Shown here piece by piece: positions 52,390 to 60,719 of a stretch of DNA of 64,000 nucleotides. Made by a program: the position numbers and the translations under genes. The notes beneath the pieces were generated by a model that was not told where the DNA came from, made no database searches, and saw nothing but the letters and a program-made list of their open reading frames with translations. Origin of the DNA: an uncultured Alphaproteobacteria bacterium (GTDB taxonomy: Bacteria > Pseudomonadota > Alphaproteobacteria > Rs-D84 > CACZYB01); NCBI GenBank assembly GCA_944392955.1, contig CALXYK010000015.1, positions 1 through 64,000 of the forward strand. The letters run 5' to 3'. Each line of letters starts with the position of its first letter. Position 1 is the first letter of the stretch.

Positions 52390-53673
52390 TTATAACCATA
52401 TAAGTTTAAAAAATTCATCATAAATTTTCACATCTTTAATATTTTGTAAAACATTAGCCAAACAAGCCTTCATCAACAATAATTTCGCATTATCTTCTGA
52501 AATTCCTCTTGTCTGTAAAAAGAATAATTCCGCCGATGTAATGCCACTGATTACCGCACCATGAAATGCCTTTACCTTTTCAGATGCAATTTTTTGAAAA
52601 GGTTTTATCCTCGCCTTTGCCTTATCAGACATCAATAATACCCTAGATTCTTGCGAAGTTTTGACTCCGTTTAAACAAGATTTTGTATTTACCTCAGTCT
52701 TAAAGGAAACATCACTTTCATCTAATGCAACAGAAAATAACCTAACATCACTTTCCCCCATATCCCCAATATGATTAAGAATACAATCACAATCAAGCAT
52801 TGAGTTTTTCTTTGCCTCAAAGGAAGAAAACGACTTAAACGAAGCATTTTTTTCTATATAGGAAATATTTTTAATAAAATAATTTCCAAACCTACTATTA
52901 AAAGATACCTGATTAAATTCAGCATTATCATCTAAATTAAAAATGTTATTTTCAACAAACAATGAATCAAAAGAAACATCTGTAATTTTATAATCATTTA
53001 CAACAGAGTTTTTTCCTATAACAAATTGAGAAACCCTATTTTCAAAATATTTTTCACAATCAAAGGATAAATTGCTTTCTATAATATCAACATTAACATT
53101 ATCCCCTACCTTTACAAAAACCCTAGGATTAAAGAATATTTTTTCATTTTGAGTTGTAATAATAGAAATAATATGTATAGGCTTTGATAATTTTTCACCA
53201 TCTGCGATTTCCAAAACAATTCCATCTGATAAGTATGCAGAATTCAAAGCAATAAATGAATTATCGTCCAATACCAATTTCTGATTTAAAAATTCACTAT
53301 CATCTCTAAGAGAAAAATCAATACTATCACTAAAAACTGAAAAGGGCAATTCATCTTCATACGACAAATCCGGCGAATATTTACCATTTATTAAAACTAA
53401 GGTATATGCCTCTATATCCAAAAGCCTATATTTTAACAATGAATCCAACGACGGAAAAACATCAACCGGCTTCAATTCAAAATCATCATCTTTAATAAAA
53501 TCTTTGATTCTGCTATTAAAACAAAAAGAAGCAAAATTTTTAGTATAACTTTCCATACCTGCCCGTCTAAATTTCACAATCCATTGAGGAATATCAACAG
53601 ACGACAATATATGATACCCAGCGGTAAAAGGTATTTTTTCGTTATCTTCAATCATAGTAAAATTATTATTCAT
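52390..53673 (-). CDS. sufD: Fe-S cluster assembly protein SufD
   Basis: 427 residues. The C-terminal two thirds are the SufBD beta-helix core, with VKVGDNVNVDIIES, GDMGESDVRLFSVALDESDVS and the conserved KAFHGAVISGITSAELFFLQTRGI near residue 375. The N-terminal part is divergent, as usual in SufD. It forms the SufBC2D scaffold that builds Fe-S clusters. The start overlaps the end of sufC by 8 nt. The run sufB-sufC-sufD is unbroken; the desulfurase sufS and transfer protein sufE are not in this window. Confidence 0.93.
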   Translation of the reverse strand: MNNNFTMIEDNEKIPFTAGYHILSSVDIPQWIVKFRRAGMESYTKNFASFCFNSRIKDFIKDDDFELKPVDVFPSLDSLLKYRLLDIEAYTLVLINGKYSPDLSYEDELPFSVFSDSIDFSLRDDSEFLNQKLVLDDNSFIALNSAYLSDGIVLEIADGEKLSKPIHIISIITTQNEKIFFNPRVFVKVGDNVNVDIIESNLSFDCEKYFENRVSQFVIGKNSVVNDYKITDVSFDSLFVENNIFNLDDNAEFNQVSFNSRFGNYFIKNISYIEKNASFKSFSSFEAKKNSMLDCDCILNHIGDMGESDVRLFSVALDESDVSFKTEVNTKSCLNGVKTSQESRVLLMSDKAKARIKPFQKIASEKVKAFHGAVISGITSAELFFLQTRGISEDNAKLLLMKACLANVLQNIKDVKIYDEFFKLIWL

Positions 53674-54400
53674 CTGTAAAACCTTTTTGTTCTATCTGTT
53701 CAGCCAAAGTAATATCACCTGTCTGTATAACATTTCCGTCTTTCATCACATGCACAAAATTAGGATGAGATAAAAAAATCAATTTTGGATAGTGAGAAAC
53801 GATTAAAAAAGAAGTTCCCTTTATTTTCAAATAATCAATAGCCTTAGCAATAATATTAACCGCATCCACATCAACACCACTATCAGGTTCATCTAACAAA
53901 GCTAATTTAGGTTGCAAAAACAACATTTCCAACATACTTAGTTTTTTCTTTTCACCCCCACTAAAACCTAGGTTAACCTGCCTTTTCATCCAATCTTTTG
54001 GAACCGAAAGTATTTCACAATATTCATCAAGCAATTTAAAATATTCCGGTGCCGTAAGTGGTTTTTGCTGATTCGCTTCCCTAACACTATTAACAGAATT
54101 TTTAAGCAAAACTGATACAGATAATCCCGCAATCGCCGGTGAATTCTGAAAACTTAAAAAAATTCCCATCCGTGCAATATCACAAACAGATTTATCCGAT
54201 AAATCACAACCATCAAAAATAATGCTTCCAGATTCTATTAAGTATTTAGGATTTTTTATAATAGTGTTTAACAAAGAACTTTTTCCACTTCCATTTTTTC
54301 CCATTAAGATATGAGTTTCCGAATTACCAATATGTAAATTCAGATTATTCACAACAATCTTGTTATCCACCTTTACAACTAAATTTTTAATATCTAACAT
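53666..54400 (-). CDS. sufC: Fe-S cluster assembly ATPase SufC
   Basis: 244 residues, an ABC ATPase without membrane partner. Walker A GKNGSGKSS (34-42), signature LGFSGGEKKK, Walker B LALLDEPDSGVDVDA, and the switch His in IVSHYP. The LDEPDSGVD wording is typical of SufC. It drives conformational change of the SufBCD scaffold. It starts 1 nt after the sufB stop and overlaps sufD, indicating tight translational coupling. Confidence 0.97.
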   Translation of the reverse strand: MLDIKNLVVKVDNKIVVNNLNLHIGNSETHILMGKNGSGKSSLLNTIIKNPKYLIESGSIIFDGCDLSDKSVCDIARMGIFLSFQNSPAIAGLSVSVLLKNSVNSVREANQQKPLTAPEYFKLLDEYCEILSVPKDWMKRQVNLGFSGGEKKKLSMLEMLFLQPKLALLDEPDSGVDVDAVNIIAKAIDYLKIKGTSFLIVSHYPKLIFLSHPNFVHVMKDGNVIQTGDITLAEQIEQKGFTDE

Positions 54401-54401
54401 A

Positions 54402-55829
54402 TTAACCCTCTATACTTATATTTATTAATTCTTTTGCCTCTAACGCAAATTCAGCAGGCAATCTTTTTATAATATCGGAACAAAAACCATTTACTATCAA
54501 CCCTAAGGCTTTATCTTCTGATATTCCCCTTTGCATCATAAACAATAACTGATCTTCACTAACCGAAGAAACCGAAGCCTCATGCTCAACTATTGCAGTT
54601 TTATCCATACTTATTATATCAGGCAAAGCCAAAGATTGAGAATCATCTCCCACAACTAAATTATCACATTTTGTAAAATTTTTTGCGTTTTCAGCACCAG
54701 GTATAAATTTCACAAGCCCCCTATACCCATTTTTAGAATGACCTAAGGAAATTCCCTTTGAAATAATGGTGCTAGATGTATCTTTACCAACATGTATCAT
54801 TTTAGTTCCTGTATCAGCCATTTGATAATTATTAGTTATAGCAACAGAAAAAAATTCGCCTTTACTTCTATCCCCCTTTAAAATGCACGAAGGATATTTC
54901 CAAGTTTTAACCGCACCCACCTCTAATTGTGTCCATGATATAGTCGCATCGTCAAAGCAAATACCTCGCTTTGTTACAAAATTATAAACACCACCTTTTC
55001 CTTCTTTATCACCAGCATACCAGTTTTGAACGGTTGAATATTTTATTTTTGCCCCATTTAATGCAACCAACTCCACAACCCCAGAATGAAGTTGATAATC
55101 CGAGCGAATAGGTGCAGAACAACCCTCTAAATAAGAAACTTCACTTCCTTCATCTGCTATTATCAAGGTTCTTTCAAATTGCCCTAACTTATCAGTTTGA
55201 AGACGGAAATAAGAACTAAGTTCAATAGGACACTTAACATTTTTAGGTATATAAATAAATGTTCCATCAGAAAAAACCGCCGCATTTAAACAGGCAAAAA
55301 AATTATCTTCTGGTGGCACAACATGAGCCCAAAACTTTTTAACTAGTTCTGGATATTTTTTCAATGCAACGGACATAGGGCAAAAAATAATTCCCAAATC
55401 AAACAATCTTTGTTCATAGGTAGTTCTAACAGAAACACTATCAACTACTGCATCTACAGCCTGCCCTTTTAAAATATTTTGTTCATGTATTGGCACACCT
55501 AAACGTTTATAAGTTTCCTCTATTTTCGCATCAACTTCCTTATTGTGTTGTTTTGGTTTGGAAAAAAAATACATATCATCATAATTTATATTATCATAAT
55601 CAAACAAAGCCCAATGAGGCTCCTTCATAGACAACCATTTTTTATATGCATTAAGGCGGAATTGTAAAATATCATCTGATTCGTTATTTTTGGCACTTAT
55701 ATAACGAATAACCTCCTCTGATATTCCTTTTTTTTCTATGACATCAGAGGAAATCCCCAAATTGAACCCAGCCTGATAATCATTTAAAGAATTATCAGCA
55801 ATATTTTTTATTTTATTATTATCAATCAT
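54402..55829 (-). CDS. sufB: Fe-S cluster assembly protein SufB
   Basis: 475 residues from ATG 55827-55829. The frame extends 12 codons upstream to a TTG, but without a ribosome site. Neither start has a clear Shine-Dalgarno; a TATAGT -10-like box about 15 nt before the ATG suggests a very short leader. Typical stretches: YFRLQTDKLGQFERTLIIADEGSE, FVTKRGICF, SWTQLEVGAVKTWKYPSC and the C-terminal VEHEASVSSVSEDQLLFMMQRGI. It is the scaffold subunit that receives sulfur from SufS/SufE. First gene of sufBCD. Confidence 0.96.
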   Translation of the reverse strand: MIDNNKIKNIADNSLNDYQAGFNLGISSDVIEKKGISEEVIRYISAKNNESDDILQFRLNAYKKWLSMKEPHWALFDYDNINYDDMYFFSKPKQHNKEVDAKIEETYKRLGVPIHEQNILKGQAVDAVVDSVSVRTTYEQRLFDLGIIFCPMSVALKKYPELVKKFWAHVVPPEDNFFACLNAAVFSDGTFIYIPKNVKCPIELSSYFRLQTDKLGQFERTLIIADEGSEVSYLEGCSAPIRSDYQLHSGVVELVALNGAKIKYSTVQNWYAGDKEGKGGVYNFVTKRGICFDDATISWTQLEVGAVKTWKYPSCILKGDRSKGEFFSVAITNNYQMADTGTKMIHVGKDTSSTIISKGISLGHSKNGYRGLVKFIPGAENAKNFTKCDNLVVGDDSQSLALPDIISMDKTAIVEHEASVSSVSEDQLLFMMQRGISEDKALGLIVNGFCSDIIKRLPAEFALEAKELINISIEG

Positions 55830-55887
55830 AAGAAGGAAACTACTATAAAAAAACAGCAGTTTCAACCTAAAAATAACAAAAATTCAA

Positions 55888-56682
55888 TCATTTTTCCGAA
55901 GGGAAAATATTCAAATCAGAATTTAACAAGGATATATTTTCCGAATCCGAATATTTACCTTCCTGAAGATTCGTTGCATCATCTTTATTTGTTAAGGATG
56001 CCAGCAAGATATTTCTCACTTTTCCTAAATCACCTTCTTCAATAATTTGAGAAACAAAACCATCTAAATCATATTTATTTATAAATTTCAATAATTTATC
56101 ATATTTTTCTGAAAATATAGAAATCATTCCAGCCAAAGAATCGTCCTTTTTCACTAATCTTCGCAAACTTTCATCAAAATGAGGTGTAGATTCTCTTTTA
56201 TCAAGAATGATTTTGCATACAGAATATAGTTTATTATCCCCATCTTTTGACAATGCATCGTAAACAACAACATCCGAAGCCATAGAGGTCTGAGATATAA
56301 TATCTGCTATAATTTGGCTCATATTATTAAATATAATAGGTAGATTCGTAAAGAACTGATTCGTAAATCCTAATTTTCTTACTTCAATCAATGACTTAGC
56401 AATAGTTTGTATTCCTGACATAGAAGATTTATTTGATTGCAATAAGTTAAATAAAATATTCTTATTCTGATTATTTGAAACAATAACACAGAAAATTAAC
56501 ACCAGCATAAGCAGTAATATAATAGGCAATGCAACAGCAAATAAAATATAAGACATATCACTAGGTAAAATTCCTCCGACTCCTGTCATATTGTAGGTTG
56601 AAAGGAAATAATGTGTTCCCCATACCCCCCAAAATACACATAAAAAAAACACAAATCCAATAACAGAATATAGTAGTATCAT
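55888..56682 (-). CDS. Membrane protein with long cytoplasmic or periplasmic helical tail
   Basis: 264 residues. Two membrane helices (about 3-25 and 46-71) are joined by a short loop with NMTGVGGILPSDMSY. Then a tail of about 190 residues, predicted helical and Ser/Asp/Lys-rich (SSMSGIQTIAKSLIEVRKLG, KDDSLAGMISIFSEKYDKLL, DDATNLQEGKYSDSENI). No Cys pattern or catalytic motif. The hydrophobic pair recalls MotA/ExbB-like or DotI-like anchors, but I see no firm match. GGGAG lies upstream of ATG 56682. It is divergent from the nrdD region and about 60 bp before sufB on the same strand. Confidence 0.7.
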   Translation of the reverse strand: MILLYSVIGFVFFLCVFWGVWGTHYFLSTYNMTGVGGILPSDMSYILFAVALPIILLLMLVLIFCVIVSNNQNKNILFNLLQSNKSSMSGIQTIAKSLIEVRKLGFTNQFFTNLPIIFNNMSQIIADIISQTSMASDVVVYDALSKDGDNKLYSVCKIILDKRESTPHFDESLRRLVKKDDSLAGMISIFSEKYDKLLKFINKYDLDGFVSQIIEEGDLGKVRNILLASLTNKDDATNLQEGKYSDSENISLLNSDLNIFPSEK

Positions 56683-56794
56683 CCCAGTTTTCTCCCATTT
56701 TATTTTAAACTTTTAAAGTATTATATCATAAAAAAAAGTTAAATTATAGATTTTTCTACATTTTTTAATAGTCAAGAAATTTATTTACAAAAAA

Positions 56795-56810
56795 ACACAA
56801 AATATAGTTT
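56795..56810 (+). promoter_or_regulatory. NrdR box 1
   Basis: ACACAAAATATAGTTT matches 14 of 16 positions of the NrdR consensus (ACACwATATATwGTGT). It lies 31 bp, i.e. three helical turns, from the second box, the canonical NrdR pair spacing. Confidence 0.82.
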
Positions 56811-56837
56811 GATTTCTTATCAAAAACACTATATCTT
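56809..56837 (+). promoter_or_regulatory. Probable nrdD promoter between the NrdR boxes
   Basis: TTGATT (56809-56814), then TATCTT at 56832-56837 (17-bp spacer) or TATATC at 56830-56835 (15 bp). The -10 lies inside NrdR box 2, so NrdR binding would block polymerase. Confidence 0.55.
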
Positions 56838-56841
56838 GATA
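56826..56841 (+). promoter_or_regulatory. NrdR box 2
   Basis: ACACTATATCTTGATA matches about 12 of 16 consensus positions, with a perfect left half. NrdR represses ribonucleotide reductase genes when dATP is high. Confidence 0.78.
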
Positions 56842-56889
56842 TCAGAGACAAGGAAATAAAAGTTTTTAATAGGAAAGGGAATAATAACC

Positions 56890-57255
56890 ATGGATAATCC
56901 AAAAGAAACAAATGTAGTATCAATTACCCCATTCAATAAATTAGACATCACATAGGTAGTAAAAAGGAATGGAGAAGTTGCTGATTTTAACATAGAAAAG
57001 ATTGCACATGCAATAAAACAGGCTGGTGAAGCCACAACTCCCTTTTCCCAAGATGAACTATTAAAATTAACAAATACTGTCGCAAAATTCCTAAATCATA
57101 AATATAGTGGTGAAGAAGCCGTATTCATAGAAAAAATCCAAGATGTCGTAGAACAGGCTTTAATAGATTCTAATTACTATGAGACAGCAAAGGCTTATAT
57201 ATTATATAGAGAAAAACGTGCACAAAATAGAGATGCCGAAAAAATCAAAATAGAT
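56890..57255 (+). pseudogene. nrdD: nrdD N-terminal ATP-cone region, interrupted by an in-frame TAG
   Basis: ATG 56890 opens a frame continuous with nrdD except for one TAG at codon 22 (56953-56955). Before it: 21 residues (MDNPKETNVVSITPFNKLDIT). After it: VVKRNGEVADFNIEKIAHAI and the rest of an ATP-cone (FLNHKYSGEEAVFIEKIQDVVE, YYETAKAYILYREKRAQNRD), all intact and in frame up to the GTG at 57256. In ATP-cones the residue before VVKRNG is commonly Lys, and AAG to TAG is one base change. The ATP-cone binds dATP/ATP and switches the enzyme off or on. Either the region is read through, or it is lost, or the base is an error. Confidence 0.8.
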
Positions 57256-58938
57256 GTGGAAAAATCTATCTCCGAATACCTAGAACAATTAGACTGGCGA
57301 GTAAATGAAAATGCAAATCAAGGTTATTCATTAGGAGGAATGATTTTAAATATTTCGGGTAAAGTTGTTGCAAACTATTGGCTTTCATACATTTATCCAA
57401 AGGAAATAGGTGATGCACACAGAAACGGAGACTATCATATACATGATTTAAGTATGTTATCTGGATATTGTGCAGGTTGGTCTTTAAGGGCATTATTAGA
57501 AGAAGGCTTTAACGGAGTTCCTGGCCATGTAGAATCTGTTCCACCAAAGCATCTATCATCAGCAATAGGTCAAATGGTAAACTTTATGGGAACATTACAA
57601 AATGAATGGGCTGGTGCACAGGCTTTCTCATCAGTTGATACTTATCTTGCTCCGTTCGTAAGAATTGATAATATGACATACGATCAGGTAAAACAAAAAA
57701 TTCAAGAACTTATCTACAACCTTAATGTCCCAAGTCGTTGGGGAACACAAACACCATTTACAAACTTTACTTTTGACTGGGTATGTCCAAAGGATTTAGC
57801 TCCTCAACACCCTAAAATCGGAGGTAAAGAACTAGATTTCACCTATGGTGAATTACAAAAAGAAATGGATATGATAAATAAAGCATACATAGAAGTTATG
57901 TCAGCAGGTGATGCAAAGGGACGTCCATTCACATTTCCTATTCCAACTTATAACATAACAGATGACTTTATTTGGGAAGGTGAAAATGCAGACTTATTAT
58001 TTGAAATGACTGCAAAATACGGCTTACCATATTTCCAAAACTTTATGAATTCCGACTTAAAACCAACAGATGTTCGTTCTATGTGTTGTCGTTTAAGATT
58101 GGATGTAAGGGAACTATTAAAAAGAGGAAACGGACTTTTCGGTTCCGCAGAACAAACTGGCTCAATTGGTGTTGTTACAATAAATTGTGCAAGACTAGGA
58201 TATAATTACAAGGGAAATTTAGAAGGATTGTATTATCGCCTTGATCAACTAATGGAACTTGCAAAAACAAGTCTAGAAATAAAAAGAAAGACCATACAAA
58301 AGTTAATGGACGGCGGATTGTATCCTTTCACAAAACGATATTTGGGTTCACTTCGCAACCATTTCGCAACAATAGGTGTAAATGGTGTAAATGAAATGAT
58401 TAGAAACTTTTCTAATGACGAATACGATATAACAGATCCAAGGGGACACAAAATGGCAAGTGATCTTCTTGAACATATAAGAAATAAAATGGTTGAATTC
58501 CAAGAAGAAACTGGCAATTTATATAATTTAGAAGCAACCCCAGCGGAAGGAACGACATACCGATTCGCAAAGGAAGATGCAAAACGTTTTGCTGATATAA
58601 TACAGGCAGGCACAAAAGAAGCTCCTTACTACACAAATTCAACACAAATACCTGTAAATTATACTGACGATCCTTTTGAAGTATTGGATATGCAGGATGA
58701 TTTGCAAACAAAATATACTGGTGGAACTGTTCTCCATCTTTATATGGCAGAAAGGATTTCTAATATAAATACATGTAAAAATATCATAAAAAGGGTATTT
58801 GAAAATTACAGAGTTCCATATATAACAATAACTCCAACATTCTCAATATGTCCAAAACATGGATATATTGCAGGTGAACATGAATATTGTCCTATATGTG
58901 ACGAAGAAATTTTATCAAAAACAGGTACTAACCAGTAA
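57256..58938 (+). CDS. nrdD: Anaerobic ribonucleoside-triphosphate reductase, catalytic part (no glycyl-radical tail)
   Basis: 560 residues from a GTG that has no ribosome site, so the true start is probably further up (see the TAG-interrupted region before it). The class III core is complete: SLGGMILNISGKVVANYWLS, HRNGDYHIHDLSMLSGYCAG, PSRWGTQTPFTNFTFDW, RSMCCRLRLD (active-site thiyl Cys), NLEATPAEGTTYRFAKEDA and the zinc-site region SICPKHGYIAGEH-x2-CPIC. It stops shortly after CPICDEEIL, before the usual RVxGYxRPV glycyl-radical loop, which is encoded by the next gene. It makes dNTPs without oxygen, using formate and a glycyl radical made by NrdG. Confidence 0.94.
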   Translation: MEKSISEYLEQLDWRVNENANQGYSLGGMILNISGKVVANYWLSYIYPKEIGDAHRNGDYHIHDLSMLSGYCAGWSLRALLEEGFNGVPGHVESVPPKHLSSAIGQMVNFMGTLQNEWAGAQAFSSVDTYLAPFVRIDNMTYDQVKQKIQELIYNLNVPSRWGTQTPFTNFTFDWVCPKDLAPQHPKIGGKELDFTYGELQKEMDMINKAYIEVMSAGDAKGRPFTFPIPTYNITDDFIWEGENADLLFEMTAKYGLPYFQNFMNSDLKPTDVRSMCCRLRLDVRELLKRGNGLFGSAEQTGSIGVVTINCARLGYNYKGNLEGLYYRLDQLMELAKTSLEIKRKTIQKLMDGGLYPFTKRYLGSLRNHFATIGVNGVNEMIRNFSNDEYDITDPRGHKMASDLLEHIRNKMVEFQEETGNLYNLEATPAEGTTYRFAKEDAKRFADIIQAGTKEAPYYTNSTQIPVNYTDDPFEVLDMQDDLQTKYTGGTVLHLYMAERISNINTCKNIIKRVFENYRVPYITITPTFSICPKHGYIAGEHEYCPICDEEILSKTGTNQ

Positions 58939-59000
58939 ATGTTTTTGGTATTGTAAAAGCAAACTAAAAATAGTATAATAAAAAGAAGGAGGAGAAAAAA

Positions 59001-59204
59001 ATGAAAATGTTTGAAACAACACTTGATAATACAAAAAGAACTAAATGTGAAATATGGACCAGGGCTATGGGTTATTGCCGTCCTGTATCAAATTTTAACA
59101 AGGGGAAAAAATCTGAATTTTATGAAAGAAAATATTTCACAGAACAAAAAACATTATCCTCTATGGAATGCTTAGATTGTCATTGTGAACAAAAAATAGC
59201 ATAA
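59001..59204 (+). CDS. Stand-alone glycyl-radical domain of anaerobic ribonucleotide reductase
   Basis: 67 residues. CEIWTRAMGYCRPVSNFNKG (16-35), followed by K-x-EFYERKYF, is the C-terminal glycyl-radical segment of class III reductases: R-x2-GY-x-RPV-x2-FN-x-GK-x2-E, with the radical Gly at residue 24. A Cys-rich tail (MECLDCHCEQ) follows. AGGAGGAG lies just before ATG 59001. The gene is in another frame from nrdD, 62 bp after its stop, with several stops between, so it is not a simple frameshift. It would have to dock on the NrdD core so that Gly24 reaches the thiyl Cys, as the spare-part protein GrcA does for pyruvate formate-lyase. Confidence 0.85.
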   Translation: MKMFETTLDNTKRTKCEIWTRAMGYCRPVSNFNKGKKSEFYERKYFTEQKTLSSMECLDCHCEQKIA

Positions 59205-59212
59205 GGAATAAA

Positions 59213-59238
59213 AAACTCTCTTCCCGAGAGTTTTTTTT
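59213..59238 (+). terminator. Intrinsic terminator between the reductase genes and nrdG
   Basis: AAACTCTC-TTCCC-GAGAGTTT (59213-59233) followed by TTTTT. It would lower nrdG expression relative to the reductase. Confidence 0.9.
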
Positions 59239-59304
59239 ACCCAATATTTTTTGATTTCAGAAAATTACGACTAAATAATTTTTTTATTTTTACATGGAGT
59301 CGTT

Positions 59305-60033
59305 ATGGATGTAAATTCAAATATAATAGTTGGTGGTTTAGTCCCGTTTACAACAATAGATTATCCTTCAAAAATGTCTGCTGTAATATTTTTACAGGGT
59401 TGTCCATGGAGATGTATTTATTGTTCCAATCCACATCTATTTGAATTTCGTCGTCCAACACAACAGGACAAATCCAACTGGCAATATATATTATCTTTAT
59501 TACAAAAAAGGACTAAGATTCTTGATGCCGTAGTATTCAGTGGTGGTGAAGCAACAGCACAAGCCCAAGAAATAATAGAGGCAATAAAAGACATAAAACA
59601 ATTTGCTCCACATTTTAAATTCGGGCTTCATACTAATGGTTGTTTTCCTGATAAACTAGAAATGTTATTACCATATATTGATTGGATTGGACTTGATATA
59701 AAGGCTCCATGTAAAAAATATGAACAAATTACAAAAGTAAAAGGTAGCAGTGAGCAAGCATTTTCCTCATTAAACTTATTATTAAAATATAACAAAGATT
59801 TTGAGGTCCGAACAACTGCCGACCCTACTATATTAACAAAAGATGATATCTTAGAAATTGCTGAACAAATATCAAAAATAGGTGTAAAAACTTATGCAAT
59901 TCAAAAATATAGACCTGTTGATAAAAACAATCCAAACAACCCACCATCAACAGAAATAATGCAATTTTTCACTGACAAAGAATTTGAAAAAAAGTTAAGG
60001 GAACTAATCCCTAACCTAACATTAAGATTTTAA
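59305..60033 (+). CDS. nrdG: Anaerobic ribonucleotide reductase activating protein (radical SAM)
   Basis: 242 residues. The radical-SAM motif C-x3-C-x2-C is C33, C37, C40 (QGCPWRCIYCSNP). It is preceded by GLVPFTTIDYPSKMSAVIFLQG and followed by VVFSGGEATAQ and GLHTNGCFPD, typical of the longer NrdG2-type activases rather than the 150-residue E. coli NrdG. It uses SAM and a 4Fe-4S cluster to place the glycyl radical, here on the small separate protein. TGGAG lies before the ATG. Its stop overlaps the convergent HhH gene by 4 nt. Confidence 0.94.
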   Translation: MDVNSNIIVGGLVPFTTIDYPSKMSAVIFLQGCPWRCIYCSNPHLFEFRRPTQQDKSNWQYILSLLQKRTKILDAVVFSGGEATAQAQEIIEAIKDIKQFAPHFKFGLHTNGCFPDKLEMLLPYIDWIGLDIKAPCKKYEQITKVKGSSEQAFSSLNLLLKYNKDFEVRTTADPTILTKDDILEIAEQISKIGVKTYAIQKYRPVDKNNPNNPPSTEIMQFFTDKEFEKKLRELIPNLTLRF

Positions 60034-60719
60034 TCTATAAATTTAAGCAGTCCCACCTGACATGATTTCCACAAAATAACATCAATATACCCTACCGGCA
60101 AACCTGTATCTTTAGAACATAGATTAAACATCTTATCACAAATTTTTATTACTTTATCGTCAACCGGACTTTTAACAGAACAAGAATCATCTCCATACAA
60201 GGCAATTCCCAATCGTTGTATCCAAACATCATACTTAACTTTATTAATACCTAAATTTCTTGCTATATGATTTTTAGTGATTTCCCCTATATAAGGAAGT
60301 GTGGAAAGAAATGATAACTTTTCATCATCTAAATCCAAAGAATAAAATTGATTTCTATAAAAATCTTTATTATTCCAAATCTTACAAATAGCATTTATCT
60401 TGTTTTTGTTTTTAAAAAAAACTAATAGGTTATCTGGTATTGCCTGCCCACCCTCTTCTAAAAACTTTGAAATTTGAAAGAATTTTTGTTTTGCAATTTT
60501 TTGTTTAAACCCACTAGCTAAAATAACATAAATTACTTCTTTTGCAAAATCAGTTGAATTTAAAACAGGAGGATTTTTTAGTTTTTCCCTTATAATATCA
60601 AAACTATCCTTATCAGAATCTTCACCTAATTCAATCAAGGATTTTTCCAACAAACAAAAAACTCCCTTATCTATTTTAGAGATAAAGGAGTTATTAACCG
60701 AGCAAAACAATTTTTTCAT
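60030..60719 (-). CDS. HhH-GPD-like DNA glycosylase homologue, atypical
   Basis: 229 residues. The helical architecture ends in a helix-hairpin-helix LPYIGEITKNHIARNLG (141-157) followed by VKYDVWIQRLGIALYG. D164 corresponds to the catalytic Asp of the HhH-GPD superfamily (Nth, MutY, Ogg). The Lys that bifunctional enzymes carry in the hairpin (as in GVGRKTA) is not at that position (Ile), so if active it would be monofunctional. A diverged 8-oxoguanine or alkyl-base glycosylase is the best guess; a non-catalytic DNA-binding protein is possible. Its ATG directly follows the kdsA stop. Confidence 0.6.
   Translation of the reverse strand: MKKLFCSVNNSFISKIDKGVFCLLEKSLIELGEDSDKDSFDIIREKLKNPPVLNSTDFAKEVIYVILASGFKQKIAKQKFFQISKFLEEGGQAIPDNLLVFFKNKNKINAICKIWNNKDFYRNQFYSLDLDDEKLSFLSTLPYIGEITKNHIARNLGINKVKYDVWIQRLGIALYGDDSCSVKSPVDDKVIKICDKMFNLCSKDTGLPVGYIDVILWKSCQVGLLKFID

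Noticed and set aside
56890-58938. Alternative genetic code with TAG as sense
   Set aside because: rlmE and recO end properly in TAG at the expected lengths, so TAG is a normal stop in this genome.
58939-59000. Simple frameshift joining nrdD to the glycyl-radical gene
   Set aside because: The gap has stops in the relevant frames and a strong ribosome site placed for ATG 59001, so one inserted or lost base cannot restore a fused protein.
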